From Candidatus Baltobacteraceae bacterium (GTDB lineage Bacteria; Vulcanimicrobiota; Vulcanimicrobiia; Vulcanimicrobiales; Vulcanimicrobiaceae), in NCBI GenBank assembly GCA_036489885.1, contig DASXEW010000001.1, forward strand, positions 1 to 64,000: 64,000 nucleotides of DNA, in the 5' to 3' direction. The notes under the pieces were generated by a model. The model did no database searches. It was not told the origin of the DNA and worked only from the letters and a program-made list of their open reading frames with translations. Positions 21,793-30,134 of the stretch are shown in pieces; positions within the stretch are counted from its first letter, which is position 1; each line of letters starts with the position of its first letter. A program made the position numbers and the translations under genes.

Positions 21793-23107
21793 ACTGTTTA
21801 ACGCGGCGTGCACGCTGTCGCGCTGCCCGCAAAGACACAGCTAGCTCTCGAAAGTACGGCACGGGCTCTTCCTCGATCGTGTGGCGCAGAGTCGAGGGGT
21901 AATGGCGTTCGACCCACGCTTTCTTTCGAGCGATTGCCTCCCGCATTTCGGTGTGACTCGGTAGCGCGGCTTTGCCGCTTTCAACTGCAACGAGCCACGG
22001 CGCTTGTCGCTCGTAAGCTTGATTGGCGGATCCGTTGACATTCAGCAACCCGATGAAATAGAGTCCGGGCCAATCGGGATGGATCATCCGGTTATAAAGC
22101 TCGACCACGTTGTTGCGCACCGGAAGAATGTCTTCGGATAAGAACGGAAGCTCAATCTTGTATCCGGTTGCGGCGATCAGCGTGTCGAACTCCTCGACCG
22201 TCCCATCCGCAAACGTTATATGGCGTCCCTCGATAGATGCGATATCGTCCTTCACTTCGACGCGCCTGTATGCGATATGCTGAACGATCGTTGCGTTGCT
22301 CATGGTGTGAGCGCGCCCTCGCCGCGTCTGAAATCCGAGTCGTTCCATTGGACCATGGATGAGGTAGGTCAACGTTCGCGTGATCTTGCGGCCGATCCAT
22401 TGCGGAATCAACGGATGCGCCAACCATACGGTCATGTCCGTAAAGGGTCTACCGAAGATCAATTTCGGAACGATGAGGACGCCGGACCGCGCAACGAGGA
22501 CGGTCCGAGGATTGACGCTCGCGAGGTCAGCCGCGATGTCGAGGCCGCTATTACCCGCTCCAACGACGCAGACGCGCTTCCCGAGGAAGTTTTCCGGCCG
22601 TCTGTAGTCGTGTGAGTGAAGATACTCGCCGCCGAACGCGCGGTATTTGTCGGCGTGCAGCGGCGAGCTCAGATGCCCGCTGGCCACCACCACAGCATCG
22701 AAGGCCTCGCTCGTTCCGTGCTCCGTCTCAACAATCCAGGCCGAGCGCTCGCGGGGAACCGGATTCGCGGGATGCACGCTCTCGATGCGCGTGTTGAAAC
22801 GAATCAGCGGTCGAAGATCAAAGTGATCGACAAACCGTTCGAAGTACGCGTGCATATCGCGGTGATCGGGAAAGAGCTGCGCGTCCGGCGGAAACTCGAA
22901 GTCCTTGAATTTCGTCAGGCTCTTCGCCGTGTTGATGTGCAGCGTTCGATAGGCAGCTGAGAGGCCGTTGTCATTCTCGAAGCACCACAAGCCGCCAACC
23001 TTGCTGCCGATCTCAAAGACCGTGACCCCAAATCCGGCTTCCTTGAAATACCGCGCCGCGCAAAGTCCCGAGGCTCCGGCGCCTACGATTGCGACACTGC
23101 GAGTCAT
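21791..23107 (-). CDS. Flavin-containing monooxygenase (FMO-like)
   Basis: The 438-residue enzyme should use FAD and NADPH to oxygenate a soft nucleophile (N or S) or a ketone. It shows the FAD motif VGAGASG at residues 8-14, FEIGSKVGGLW, the FMO signature FGGEYLHSHDY (F-x-G-x3-H-x3-Y), the NADPH motif VGAGNSG, and ATGYK. Length fits class B FMOs. ATG 23107 is the only start consistent with the first motif. The C-terminal tail is strongly basic (RAARQRARRVKQ). A decayed tandem copy lies immediately downstream. The substrate is not predictable. Confidence 0.93.
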   Translation of the reverse strand: MTRSVAIVGAGASGLCAARYFKEAGFGVTVFEIGSKVGGLWCFENDNGLSAAYRTLHINTAKSLTKFKDFEFPPDAQLFPDHRDMHAYFERFVDHFDLRPLIRFNTRIESVHPANPVPRERSAWIVETEHGTSEAFDAVVVASGHLSSPLHADKYRAFGGEYLHSHDYRRPENFLGKRVCVVGAGNSGLDIAADLASVNPRTVLVARSGVLIVPKLIFGRPFTDMTVWLAHPLIPQWIGRKITRTLTYLIHGPMERLGFQTRRGRAHTMSNATIVQHIAYRRVEVKDDIASIEGRHITFADGTVEEFDTLIAATGYKIELPFLSEDILPVRNNVVELYNRMIHPDWPGLYFIGLLNVNGSANQAYERQAPWLVAVESGKAALPSHTEMREAIARKKAWVERHYPSTLRHTIEEEPVPYFRELAVSLRAARQRARRVKQ

Positions 23108-23182
23108 ATCCGGGCTGTGCGACCGTGCGCTGCGAACGCCTCCTGCCTGGGGCCGCGTTCCGGGTTTGGGTAAAACTCCAAC

Positions 23183-24841
23183 GTGCCAACGTTACCATTA
23201 CGCGTGGCCGGCGCGGCAGTCGTCGTGTTTTTGCTCGCCGTCGTGGCCGCCCCGTTCCTCATTCCGGTCGATCGTTATCGACCGCTCTTAACGTGGGCCA
23301 TTGAGCGCGCGACGGGGCGCGATGTCACGATCGACAAACTGCAGTTCTACCTGCTGCCGACGACGCGGATTCGAGCCATCAACGTTCACATGCGAAATCC
23401 TCGGAGCTTTCCAGCCGGAGACGCGCTTGTCGCCGAATCCGTCGACTTGGGGATCGACCTGCCCGCACTGCTCTCGCGTCGGCTCGATATCACGTACATC
23501 GCGCCCTCGGGCGTAGAGCTCAACATATTGCGCAATGTCGCAGGGCATACAAATTTCAGCATCGTGCAGTCCAAATCCACGCAGGCGCAACTCTTCACTC
23601 CCGGCTTCAGCGTAGATCAAATTGGTAACGTCGCTGTGAAGAATGCACGCATCACCCTAACCGACTTGGTCCGGGGAGTGCCAACGCCGGTGCTTTCGTT
23701 GAACGGCGTGAGCGGGAATGTGAGCGCCATCGACCCGCACGCGTCGAATTGGGCACAAAAGCTGGTGATCGTCGCAAACTTGCGCGGCGCGCAGTTGACG
23801 ACGCCCCTGATCGATCGGCCAATCGATTTTCGCAGCGGAGATCTCGAGATTAAGAACGGGGAGGCACGCAGCAGTTTTGTGCTTGCAGCCGCCGACGAAG
23901 ATCTTGCCGGAAGCGTGGCACTGGCGCATTTGGACCCGTTTTCAATTACGTTTGACGTTCGCGGTCCGTCGCTGGACGTAGCGGCACTCGCGGCAGTCTT
24001 GCGACCCGGTTCGGGCGGTGTGGGGTCGACTGCGGCGCATTTGCTAGCACGCGGCACGATCGGATTCGACAAGGTGACCTTCGGAAGTCTCGAGGCGACG
24101 AAATGGCGTTCACAACTTGCGGCTTACACCCATGCGCTGCGCCTCGACCAGGCGACGTTCGAAGCATACGGCGGAGCAGTGCGCGGCTCGGCGTCGCTTG
24201 ATACCGCAAATCCATTGCCGACGAACGTCAATGCGAGGATTCGAGGCATGAGGGTCGCGGACTCTCTCGCGGTACTCCGTGTTGGCGGCGGCAACGTCAC
24301 CGGCTTGCTCGATGCGGATTTCAAACTTACGACGCAGCTCGCGCACGATCCCGAAGCTGCGCTCGCGGGTTCGGGCACGTTCAGCGTGCGCAACGGCACG
24401 TTCTCGCATCTCAATGCACTGGCGGGCGATTCTCGCTTCAGCTACTTCGGTGGCGACGTGCGTGTAGCGAACGAACGCGCGTACAGCGACCGGTTGCGAC
24501 TCGTCACGTCACACATGAAGGCCGTGAGCCGCGGCAGCTTTGGTTTCGATAAATCACTTTCGTATAGCGGCGTAGGCGTAATTGGCGCGGCGAGCGCTGC
24601 GGCCTTCGCGCCCGTGCCCGCGGAGCTGCGGCTCGTCCTTGCGAACGCGCTGCGACAGAACGCCGGCTCGTCTCGGGTGCGTGCGCGGTTCGTATTGCGC
24701 GGAACGCTCGACAACCCGCAATTCTCGCTTGCCGGAACGCCGCAATTGTTGAACGCGTCGAGCGCGCTGCAAGCGTTGCCGCAGACGTCGTCGCAGCTTC
24801 AGGATATCTTGAAGCAGATTCCGGGCCTCAGCTTGCCGTGA
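23183..24841 (+). CDS. AsmA-family envelope protein
   Basis: The 552 residues start with a membrane anchor (LRVAGAAVVVFLLAVVAAPFLIPVDRYRPLL) and the typical AsmA opening ERATGRDVTIDKLQ, followed by long beta-rich sequence (LDITYIAPSGVELNI, VKNARITLTD, the FDKVTFGS region, VRNGTFSHL) and a C-terminal AsmA_2-like part (LRGTLDNPQFSLAGTP). AsmA proteins lie in the periplasm, anchored in the inner membrane, and are thought to help move lipids to the outer membrane. It starts with GTG 23183. The gene stands alone between divergent and convergent neighbours. Confidence 0.85.
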   Translation: MPTLPLRVAGAAVVVFLLAVVAAPFLIPVDRYRPLLTWAIERATGRDVTIDKLQFYLLPTTRIRAINVHMRNPRSFPAGDALVAESVDLGIDLPALLSRRLDITYIAPSGVELNILRNVAGHTNFSIVQSKSTQAQLFTPGFSVDQIGNVAVKNARITLTDLVRGVPTPVLSLNGVSGNVSAIDPHASNWAQKLVIVANLRGAQLTTPLIDRPIDFRSGDLEIKNGEARSSFVLAAADEDLAGSVALAHLDPFSITFDVRGPSLDVAALAAVLRPGSGGVGSTAAHLLARGTIGFDKVTFGSLEATKWRSQLAAYTHALRLDQATFEAYGGAVRGSASLDTANPLPTNVNARIRGMRVADSLAVLRVGGGNVTGLLDADFKLTTQLAHDPEAALAGSGTFSVRNGTFSHLNALAGDSRFSYFGGDVRVANERAYSDRLRLVTSHMKAVSRGSFGFDKSLSYSGVGVIGAASAAAFAPVPAELRLVLANALRQNAGSSRVRARFVLRGTLDNPQFSLAGTPQLLNASSALQALPQTSSQLQDILKQIPGLSLP

Positions 24842-24910
24842 AATCCAATGTACGATCGTGACAACGACCACCGGAGATCCGCTGACGTTCGCGCACGGCG
24901 CCCTGCGGAT

Positions 24911-25699
24911 TCAGCGACTCGTCGGGCGCGACCGACCGGCCTCAACTCGAACGGTTCTTTCTTTGGCTAGTGCTACACGATGCTTTCGTATTGAGAAGCC
25001 GACCAATTCCTTACAGCGGTCTTCGACCGTATCATAACACTCGCAAGCGCAAGCCTGAAGTCGTTCTCGGTCTCGAACAACGATGCGGCCACGGGTATAT
25101 TTTATCAACCCGGCTTGCTGCAACGTGGACGCTGCCAGGGTTACCCCTGCCCGTCTTACCCCAAGCATGAGCGACAAAAATTCTTGGGTGAGGGGGATGT
25201 CATCTCCGCGAACACGATCGTGCGCCATAACGAGCCATCGTGCAAAGCGTTGCTGGATTGTGTGCAGCCGATTGCAGGCCGCGTACTGAGAGACCGAATC
25301 GAGTATCGCTTCGGCATACATGTCAAAAGGTCGCCGCGATGCTAAGCCGTCTCCGATAATTTCGACCATGGCTGCCCCAGAAATTCTAAGGGACGTCCCA
25401 CTGATCTGCGCGTAAAGATTACTGGCAGATGTCGCACCGGTTAGCAGGAGTGGAAAGCCTGTCATCCCTTCTCTGCCAACGATACCGACTTCAATGGAAT
25501 CTCCATCTTTCATCGTGGAGACATTCGAGATGATGCCCTCAATCGGGAAATAGGCGTAGTCTACGCTCCCGCCTTTATGGTATACCGCGTCACGTACGCT
25601 CAAGGCGACCGTTGCGGCACGCTTTTGGATATGGCGCCGCGTGTTCTCAGGAAGACTATCGAGAAAAACATTTCCAGTGGCCGAATCATCGAGGCTCAT
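24911..25699 (-). CDS. Crp/Fnr-family transcription regulator
   Basis: The 262-residue protein has a cNMP-binding-like domain (about 1-140: YHKGGSVDYAYFPIEGIISNVSTMKDGDSIEVGIVGREG) and a winged helix (LTQEFLSLMLGVRRAGVTLAASTLQQAGLI). The cAMP-contacting residues of true CRP and the Fe-S Cys of FNR are not seen. This subtype, with VGREGM and the closing YTRGRIVVRDRERLQ, is common in soil bacteria and of unknown ligand. Three Cys cluster at CACECYDTVEDRC. The ATG 25699 is the first possible start. A weak promoter (TTCAAC, CATAGA) may lie near 25770-25797 on the minus strand. Confidence 0.85.
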   Translation of the reverse strand: MSLDDSATGNVFLDSLPENTRRHIQKRAATVALSVRDAVYHKGGSVDYAYFPIEGIISNVSTMKDGDSIEVGIVGREGMTGFPLLLTGATSASNLYAQISGTSLRISGAAMVEIIGDGLASRRPFDMYAEAILDSVSQYAACNRLHTIQQRFARWLVMAHDRVRGDDIPLTQEFLSLMLGVRRAGVTLAASTLQQAGLIKYTRGRIVVRDRERLQACACECYDTVEDRCKELVGFSIRKHRVALAKERTVRVEAGRSRPTSR

Positions 25700-25947
25700 G
25701 TGCCGACCTGCCGTCGGGGCATAGAAAGCCGACGAAGCGAAGGACTACTCGGCAGTGAACCGCACGAGTCTATGATCGCGGGCTCGACCCGTTGAAAATG
25801 AGGTTCGAGTAACACTAGGCTTGCAGAGACATTCATCACCGCCCCTGCCGGAGTTAGCTGCTGGGCGCGGCTTGGAAAAAGCCAGGGACGTGAGGGTTGT
25901 GCCAAGCGAGTAAACTTTTCGCCGAGAGGCAACCATCAGGCGAGCAA

Positions 25948-26025
25948 GCGGGTTCTGCTGCTCGGTTACCCTACCCGCGCGATCTTTCGTAAGAGCGATC
26001 GACACCGCGCTCCTTTTACGAAAGA
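25948..26025 (+). promoter_or_regulatory. Two hairpins in the 5' region of the DEAD-box helicase gene
   Basis: The 338 bases 25700-26037 hold no gene. Hairpin 1 is GCGGGT (25948) with ACCCGC (25973-25978). Hairpin 2 is TCTTTCGTAA + GAGCG (25983-25997) with CGCTC (26008-26012) + TTACGAAAGA (26016-26025), fifteen pairs with a 3-base bulge and a 10-base loop, ending 12 bases before the ATG. No T-tract follows on either strand, so it is not a terminator. No Shine-Dalgarno sequence is visible. A role in controlling translation, perhaps by the helicase itself or by temperature, is inferred. Confidence 0.5.
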
Positions 26026-26037
26026 CTCTACGCAAAA

Positions 26038-27165
26038 ATGGCTACGTTTGCCGATTTCGGCTTGCGCTCACAACTCGTGCGCGCGCTTCAAAAACTTCAA
26101 TTTACACAACCAACCCCCGTCCAAGTCGCCTCCATTCCGCCGGCCATGCTCGGCCGCGATGTGATGGCGAGCGCAATGACCGGCAGCGGGAAGACGGCCG
26201 CATTCGGTCTGCCGCTCCTGAACTCACACCTCGATCCCGCTCGCAAGGGGCAGCGTTCGCTCGTCGTCGTACCGACCCGCGAGCTCGCAGCGCAGATCGC
26301 CGCGCACCTCAAAGCTCTCTCCGGAGATTCCGGAATTCGCATCGTCGCGATCTACGGTGGCGTTGGTTTTGGCGGTCAGAGACACGAGCTCAGACGTGGC
26401 GCGGATATCATCGTCGCAACGCCCGGCCGTCTTCTCGATCATATGACGCAGAAAACCGTCTCGCTTGAGGGCGTCTCGTGTCTCGTTCTCGACGAGGCCG
26501 ACCGGATGCTCGACATGGGTTTTCTTCCGGTCGTCCGCCGGATCGTCAAGGCGCTGCCGCGTAAGCGTCAGACGCTGTTCTTTTCAGCGACGATTCCGCC
26601 TGAGATCATGAACCTTACAAAAGAGATGCTGACCGACCCCGTTCGGGTCGATCTCTCGCCGCCGGCAAAAACGGCGAGCGGCGTGACGCAAACGATCTAC
26701 GCGATCGACCAAAACCAAAAGACGGATCTGCTGGTCGAGCTGCTCAAAGACAACGCGATCTTCAGTGCGCTCGCATTCACGCGCACGAAGGCTCGCGCGA
26801 ATCGCTTAGCCGACGCGCTCGCAAAACACAAGATTCCCACGGAGCGCATCCACGGAAATCGATCGCAAGGTCAACGCACCCGTGCACTCGCCGACTTCAA
26901 GAGCGGGAAATATCGCGTGCTGGTGGCGACCGATATTGCCGCGCGAGGCATCGACATCGAAGATCTCGACCTCGTCGTCAACTACGACGTGCCACTTGCA
27001 CCGGACGACTACGTGCACCGTATTGGACGCACGGCACGAGCCCAGGCTACGGGTGATGCCGTGACGTTCGTTTCACGCGAAGAGCGACCGCAGCTCGCTC
27101 AAATCGAACGTGCCTTGGGCAAAAAGCTCGACCGCGCCGAAGTCCCGGTTTTGCGCCGCCGCTAG
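26038..27165 (+). CDS. DEAD-box RNA helicase (RhlE-like)
   Basis: The 375-residue helicase unwinds RNA with ATP. All core motifs are present: Q-motif FTQPTPVQ, motif I AMTGSGKT, Ia PTRELAAQ, GG, motif II DEADRMLDMGF, motif III SAT, motif IV LAFTRTK, motif V ATDIAARGID, motif VI HRIGRTARA. It stops right after the helicase core (KKLDRAEVPVLRRR), lacking the basic C-terminal extension often found in RhlE or CsdA, so RNA targeting may depend on partners. ATG 26038 begins MATFADFGL. The 5' region carries a strong hairpin. Confidence 0.95.
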   Translation: MATFADFGLRSQLVRALQKLQFTQPTPVQVASIPPAMLGRDVMASAMTGSGKTAAFGLPLLNSHLDPARKGQRSLVVVPTRELAAQIAAHLKALSGDSGIRIVAIYGGVGFGGQRHELRRGADIIVATPGRLLDHMTQKTVSLEGVSCLVLDEADRMLDMGFLPVVRRIVKALPRKRQTLFFSATIPPEIMNLTKEMLTDPVRVDLSPPAKTASGVTQTIYAIDQNQKTDLLVELLKDNAIFSALAFTRTKARANRLADALAKHKIPTERIHGNRSQGQRTRALADFKSGKYRVLVATDIAARGIDIEDLDLVVNYDVPLAPDDYVHRIGRTARAQATGDAVTFVSREERPQLAQIERALGKKLDRAEVPVLRRR

Positions 27166-27209
27166 ACCGAAAATGAGGAGCCGCGCGCCGCGGCTTTGAA
27201 ATCCCCGTG

Positions 27210-28922
27210 ATGCCGTCGTGGTTCGGGCGCGGCCTCATGTTCGTGATCGTTGTCGCGTCGGTTCTCTTTGTGTGTGGCTCCGGGTTTATCGGAGAAGCGC
27301 CGGGCTACTACGGCAGTCTCCCCGTGGCTGCGCTTTCGAACGACAGCTTTCGCCTCGGTGACGTTCCGAAAGGTACGAGCCTTGCCGAAGCGGGGCTGCA
27401 TCCCGGCGAGATGGTTCGCTTCGCCCGTTCCGACCTCGAGACACGCGCGGCCTTACTTACGGCCGTGGTGGGCTCGCGGCTGACGCTGATAGCCGGCGGA
27501 CGGGAAGTCACGCTTGTCGCGCACGCCGGTCCGAAGCAATTTCTTCCGCTCGTTCTCATTGCCGTAAAGCTGGCGTATTTGCTCGTGGCTGGGCTGCTCG
27601 TTCTGCGGCGTTGGGAAACTGCGTCCGTTCGCGCGCTCGTCTTTTTCCTGACGGGTTTTGGACTGGCTCTTGGGCTACCGAACGTAAATCCGATCGTGTC
27701 GTCGGAATTTTCGTTCGCGTTATTCGACGTCGGGGCCATGCTGTTGCTCGTCTGCGCCGGCGCCGCCGCCGCGGAATTCTCCGCACATCTCTCGGACTCG
27801 CCGACCCTCGCGGAACGCCGTCTGGCTTCCGCAGCGGTCGTGACAGCGGGCATGGGTGTCGTCGCGGCCGTGGCTGTACAATTGTTCTTCGCGGTTCAGG
27901 GCGTCGCTGCGCGCGTGCTGATCAGTGTACTTTTTGCGTTGCCGTTTTTGCTCGCGATCGCGACGCTGGTCGTGGGCTTCATTCAAGCGCGTGCCGCCGA
28001 TCGCAGCCGGCGGCTTTGGGTGCTGCTCATCATCGGCGTCGGGATTTCGGGGCCGGCACTCGACTTTATCGTAATTGCGTTCGCTGGATACACTGCGCGC
28101 GTCGATCAGTTCGCGCTCCTCACCGTCGCGATCATCCCCGTCGGCCTTGCGTACGTCATCCTGCGCCATCGCCTGATCGACGTCGGCTTCGTCCTCAATC
28201 AGGCCGCGGTATATGCGGGCGTCTCGATTGTTATCGTCGGCATTCTCGTCATCGTTGAGACGCTGCTTTCCAACTATGTTGCGAGCGCGAGCCATGTCAC
28301 GAACACCGCGGTTCAACTCGGCGTCGCGCTTGCTCTCGGGTTTTCCATCAACGCGATTCACAAGCGAGTCGAGCGTTTCGTCGATCGCGTGTTCTTTCGC
28401 GTGCGTTATGCAGCACAAGCCGCCTTACACGCGTTCGCACTCGACGCGCCGTACGTCACCGATGTGTCGCTGCTGCTGGAACGCTGCGTGCAAAGCGTTC
28501 ACCAGTACGCGCGTGCGACGCGCGCGGGGACCTGGGTTGCGGGCCCGCCCGGGGAGTACACAATGGCCGCCGGAGATTTCCCGGCAGGCGGGCACGTCGA
28601 TTTCAACGATCCGGCGGCGGTCGCCATGCGCGCGCGGCATGTGGTCGTCGATCTGCAGAAGTCGGGGTCGAGCATTCCCGGCGTGCTGGCATTCCCGATG
28701 GTGAGCGGAGGAGAGCTGCTCGGGATCCTGGTTTGCGATGCTAAGGCGGATCAGGAGAGCTACGCGCCCGACGAGCGGGCCTCTCTGGAAGAGGTGGCGA
28801 GCGCCGTGGCGCACGCGCTCGGCGCGTTGCGCATCCAAGACCTCGAGCGGGAGGTTGCCGCCCTGCGCGCCATAGCGGCCGGGCCACGAAAATGGGCTGT
28901 CGGCGGAGGGGCCGAGTCGTGA
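27210..28922 (+). CDS. PDZ-like/7TM/GAF membrane protein
   Basis: The product has about 570 residues. An N-terminal membrane helix is followed by a PDZ-like stretch (SFRLGDVPKGTSLAEAGLHPGEMVRF, about 45-75), seven or so membrane helices (about 110-385) ending in the serpentine-receptor signature LAYVILRHRLIDVGFVLNQAAVY, and a C-terminal GAF-like domain (about 410-545, FPMVSGGELLGILVCDAK) plus a short coiled coil. The same membrane part usually feeds histidine kinases or LuxR-type regulators, but no output domain follows here. GTG 27207 and ATG 27210 are adjacent starts. It ends just before the zinc-ribbon/infA pair. Confidence 0.7.
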   Translation: MPSWFGRGLMFVIVVASVLFVCGSGFIGEAPGYYGSLPVAALSNDSFRLGDVPKGTSLAEAGLHPGEMVRFARSDLETRAALLTAVVGSRLTLIAGGREVTLVAHAGPKQFLPLVLIAVKLAYLLVAGLLVLRRWETASVRALVFFLTGFGLALGLPNVNPIVSSEFSFALFDVGAMLLLVCAGAAAAEFSAHLSDSPTLAERRLASAAVVTAGMGVVAAVAVQLFFAVQGVAARVLISVLFALPFLLAIATLVVGFIQARAADRSRRLWVLLIIGVGISGPALDFIVIAFAGYTARVDQFALLTVAIIPVGLAYVILRHRLIDVGFVLNQAAVYAGVSIVIVGILVIVETLLSNYVASASHVTNTAVQLGVALALGFSINAIHKRVERFVDRVFFRVRYAAQAALHAFALDAPYVTDVSLLLERCVQSVHQYARATRAGTWVAGPPGEYTMAAGDFPAGGHVDFNDPAAVAMRARHVVVDLQKSGSSIPGVLAFPMVSGGELLGILVCDAKADQESYAPDERASLEEVASAVAHALGALRIQDLEREVAALRAIAAGPRKWAVGGGAES

Positions 28923-29095
28923 GAGTGTGCCGGTTGGCCGCCCTGGCAACCCTGGGTGGTTCTCGCGGGTTGTGGGCGCGGGCGGATTCGCCGCGTCATG
29001 CGATCCGGACCTATGCCGACTATCAAGTCGCCAAGACGTCTCGCTACCGTAAAAACGTACACCGAGCGCGTCACTATCTCGACGCCAAGGATACC

Positions 29096-29404
29096 ATGTA
29101 CAAAGACGAGACGCTCCAGTGCGCCGACTGTGCGCAACAATTCACGTTCAGCGCCAGCCAGCAAGAATTCTTCGCCCAGAAGGGCTTCACCAATAAGCCG
29201 ACACGCTGCCAGGATTGCAGAGATGCACGTAAGGCTCAGCGAGGCGGCGGCGGCGGAGGCGGCGGCTCAGCTCGCCCGCAGCGTGAGATGTTTGCCGCCG
29301 TTTGCGCGGCATGCCACAAACCTACCGAAGTGCCGTTTAAGCCGCGAAACGATAAACCAGTATACTGCCGGGATTGCTTCTCGACGCGGCAGACCTCGCG
29401 ATAA
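29096..29404 (+). CDS. Double zinc-ribbon protein
   Basis: The 102 residues hold two Cys4 modules: CADC...CQDC in the first half ([33 protein letters not shown]) and [15 protein letters not shown]...YCRDC in the second, joined by a run of nine Gly. This family of small zinc-ribbon proteins is widespread and of unknown role, perhaps RNA or ribosome associated. ATG 29096 is preferred for the CCAAGGA ribosome-binding site and because conservation begins there. The stop TAA shares a base with the ATG proposed for infA. Confidence 0.8.
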   Translation: MYKDETLQCADCAQQFTFSASQQEFFAQKGFTNKPTRCQDCRDARKAQRGGGGGGGGSARPQREMFAAVCAACHKPTEVPFKPRNDKPVYCRDCFSTRQTSR

Positions 29405-29718
29405 TGCGTCGAGGAGGCTCAAGGGGACGAACCTCGCGGACCGCGCGACGCTCCTCCGATACTCCCGCCATCGTGTACCCGCCGAAGGAAGAACCATTGG
29501 AAGTCTACGGAACGATCCGGCAAGTCTTCCCAAGCACGATGTTTTCCGTCGAGCTTGAAAACAACACGACGATCCTCGCGCACATCGCGGGCCGGCTTCG
29601 CCGGCACCACATCCGCATTTTGCCCGGTGATCGCGTCGATGTCGAAATCTCCCCGTACGACCTGACGAAAGGTCGCATAACGTATCGCTATCGAGCCGGA
29701 GAGCCGAAGCGCACGTAG
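29404..29718 (+). CDS. infA: Translation initiation factor IF-1
   Basis: IF-1 binds the ribosomal A site during initiation. The core [39 protein letters not shown] and [15 protein letters not shown] is unmistakable. The start is unclear. ATG 29404 overlaps the upstream stop (TAATG) but adds about 25 basic residues; GTG 29473 gives [14 protein letters not shown], which aligns with the usual MAKED..IE.GT start (81 residues); TTG 29497 has the best ribosome-binding site (AAGGAAG, 5 bases away) but loses that KEE segment. IF-1 is normally 72 residues, so GTG 29473 fits homology best. A terminator follows directly. Confidence 0.93.
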   Translation: MRRGGSRGRTSRTARRSSDTPAIVYPPKEEPLEVYGTIRQVFPSTMFSVELENNTTILAHIAGRLRRHHIRILPGDRVDVEISPYDLTKGRITYRYRAGEPKRT

Positions 29719-29723
29719 TCACG

Positions 29724-29750
29724 AGACCCGGTCGAAAGGCCGGGTCTTTT
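29724..29750 (+). terminator. Factor-independent terminator after infA
   Basis: GACCCGGTC (29725-29733), GAAA loop, GGCCGGGTC (29738-29746) and TTTT form a nine-pair stem with one G-U. It starts 6 bases after the infA stop and is the cleanest copy of the hairpin also seen at 14286 and 21766. Confidence 0.85.
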
Positions 29751-29777
29751 CATAAGGCTATCGAAGAATTCGCGACT

Positions 29778-30134
29778 ATGATAGCTCGCATCGCGTTTCT
29801 GGCTTTCGCACTTTCTCTTACGCTTGGTGTTTCGTCGAGCGCTCAAGTCGCGCCGACACCAGCGGTGAAGCTCGCGAGCGGACCGTTGATTACGCTCTAT
29901 TCACGCGATCTCTATAACGGCCCCAGCCTCAAAGTCGAGGGGATCACGCCGGACGTACACGTGAAAAATTTCCCGTATCCCACGGCATCGTTCGTCGTCA
30001 ATCGTGGACACTGGTTACTCTGCAGTGGCCGTAGCTTTACGGGGACGTGCGTTACGGTCGGTGTTGGAATGTATTCGGCTTCGTTCGCAAACGGCTTCGC
30101 TCAGAGCATTACGTCGCTTCGACCTGTAAACTAG
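29778..30134 (+). CDS. Secreted beta/gamma-crystallin-fold protein
   Basis: The 118 residues begin with a signal peptide (ARIAFLAFALSLTLGVSSSAQ, cleavage near 24). The mature part has a Greek-key crystallin pattern: ITLYSRDLYNGPSLKVEG, SFVVNRGHWLLCSGRSFTGTC and SITSLRPV, with two Cys likely paired. Bacterial members often bind calcium or act in stress and toxin inhibition; the calcium motif (D/N-D/N-x-x-S/T-S) is not evident. The gene is monocistronic after the infA terminator and overlaps the convergent membrane-protein gene by 26 bases. Confidence 0.7.
   Translation: MIARIAFLAFALSLTLGVSSSAQVAPTPAVKLASGPLITLYSRDLYNGPSLKVEGITPDVHVKNFPYPTASFVVNRGHWLLCSGRSFTGTCVTVGVGMYSASFANGFAQSITSLRPVN

Noticed and set aside
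24858-24990. GTG-started frame reading TTTTGDPLTFAHGALRIQRLVGRD
   Set aside because: It looks slightly protein-like but soon overlaps the 3' end of the Crp-type gene on the other strand and lacks any recognised family; possibly a gene scrap.
25840-25980. Possible riboswitch upstream of the helicase
   Set aside because: Hairpins are visible but none of the conserved cores I know (glycine, cyclic-di-GMP, guanidine, cobalamin) can be matched.
25696-26035. Two minus-strand frames upstream of the helicase gene
   Set aside because: Composition is random-like, there is no start signal, and they run through the hairpins.
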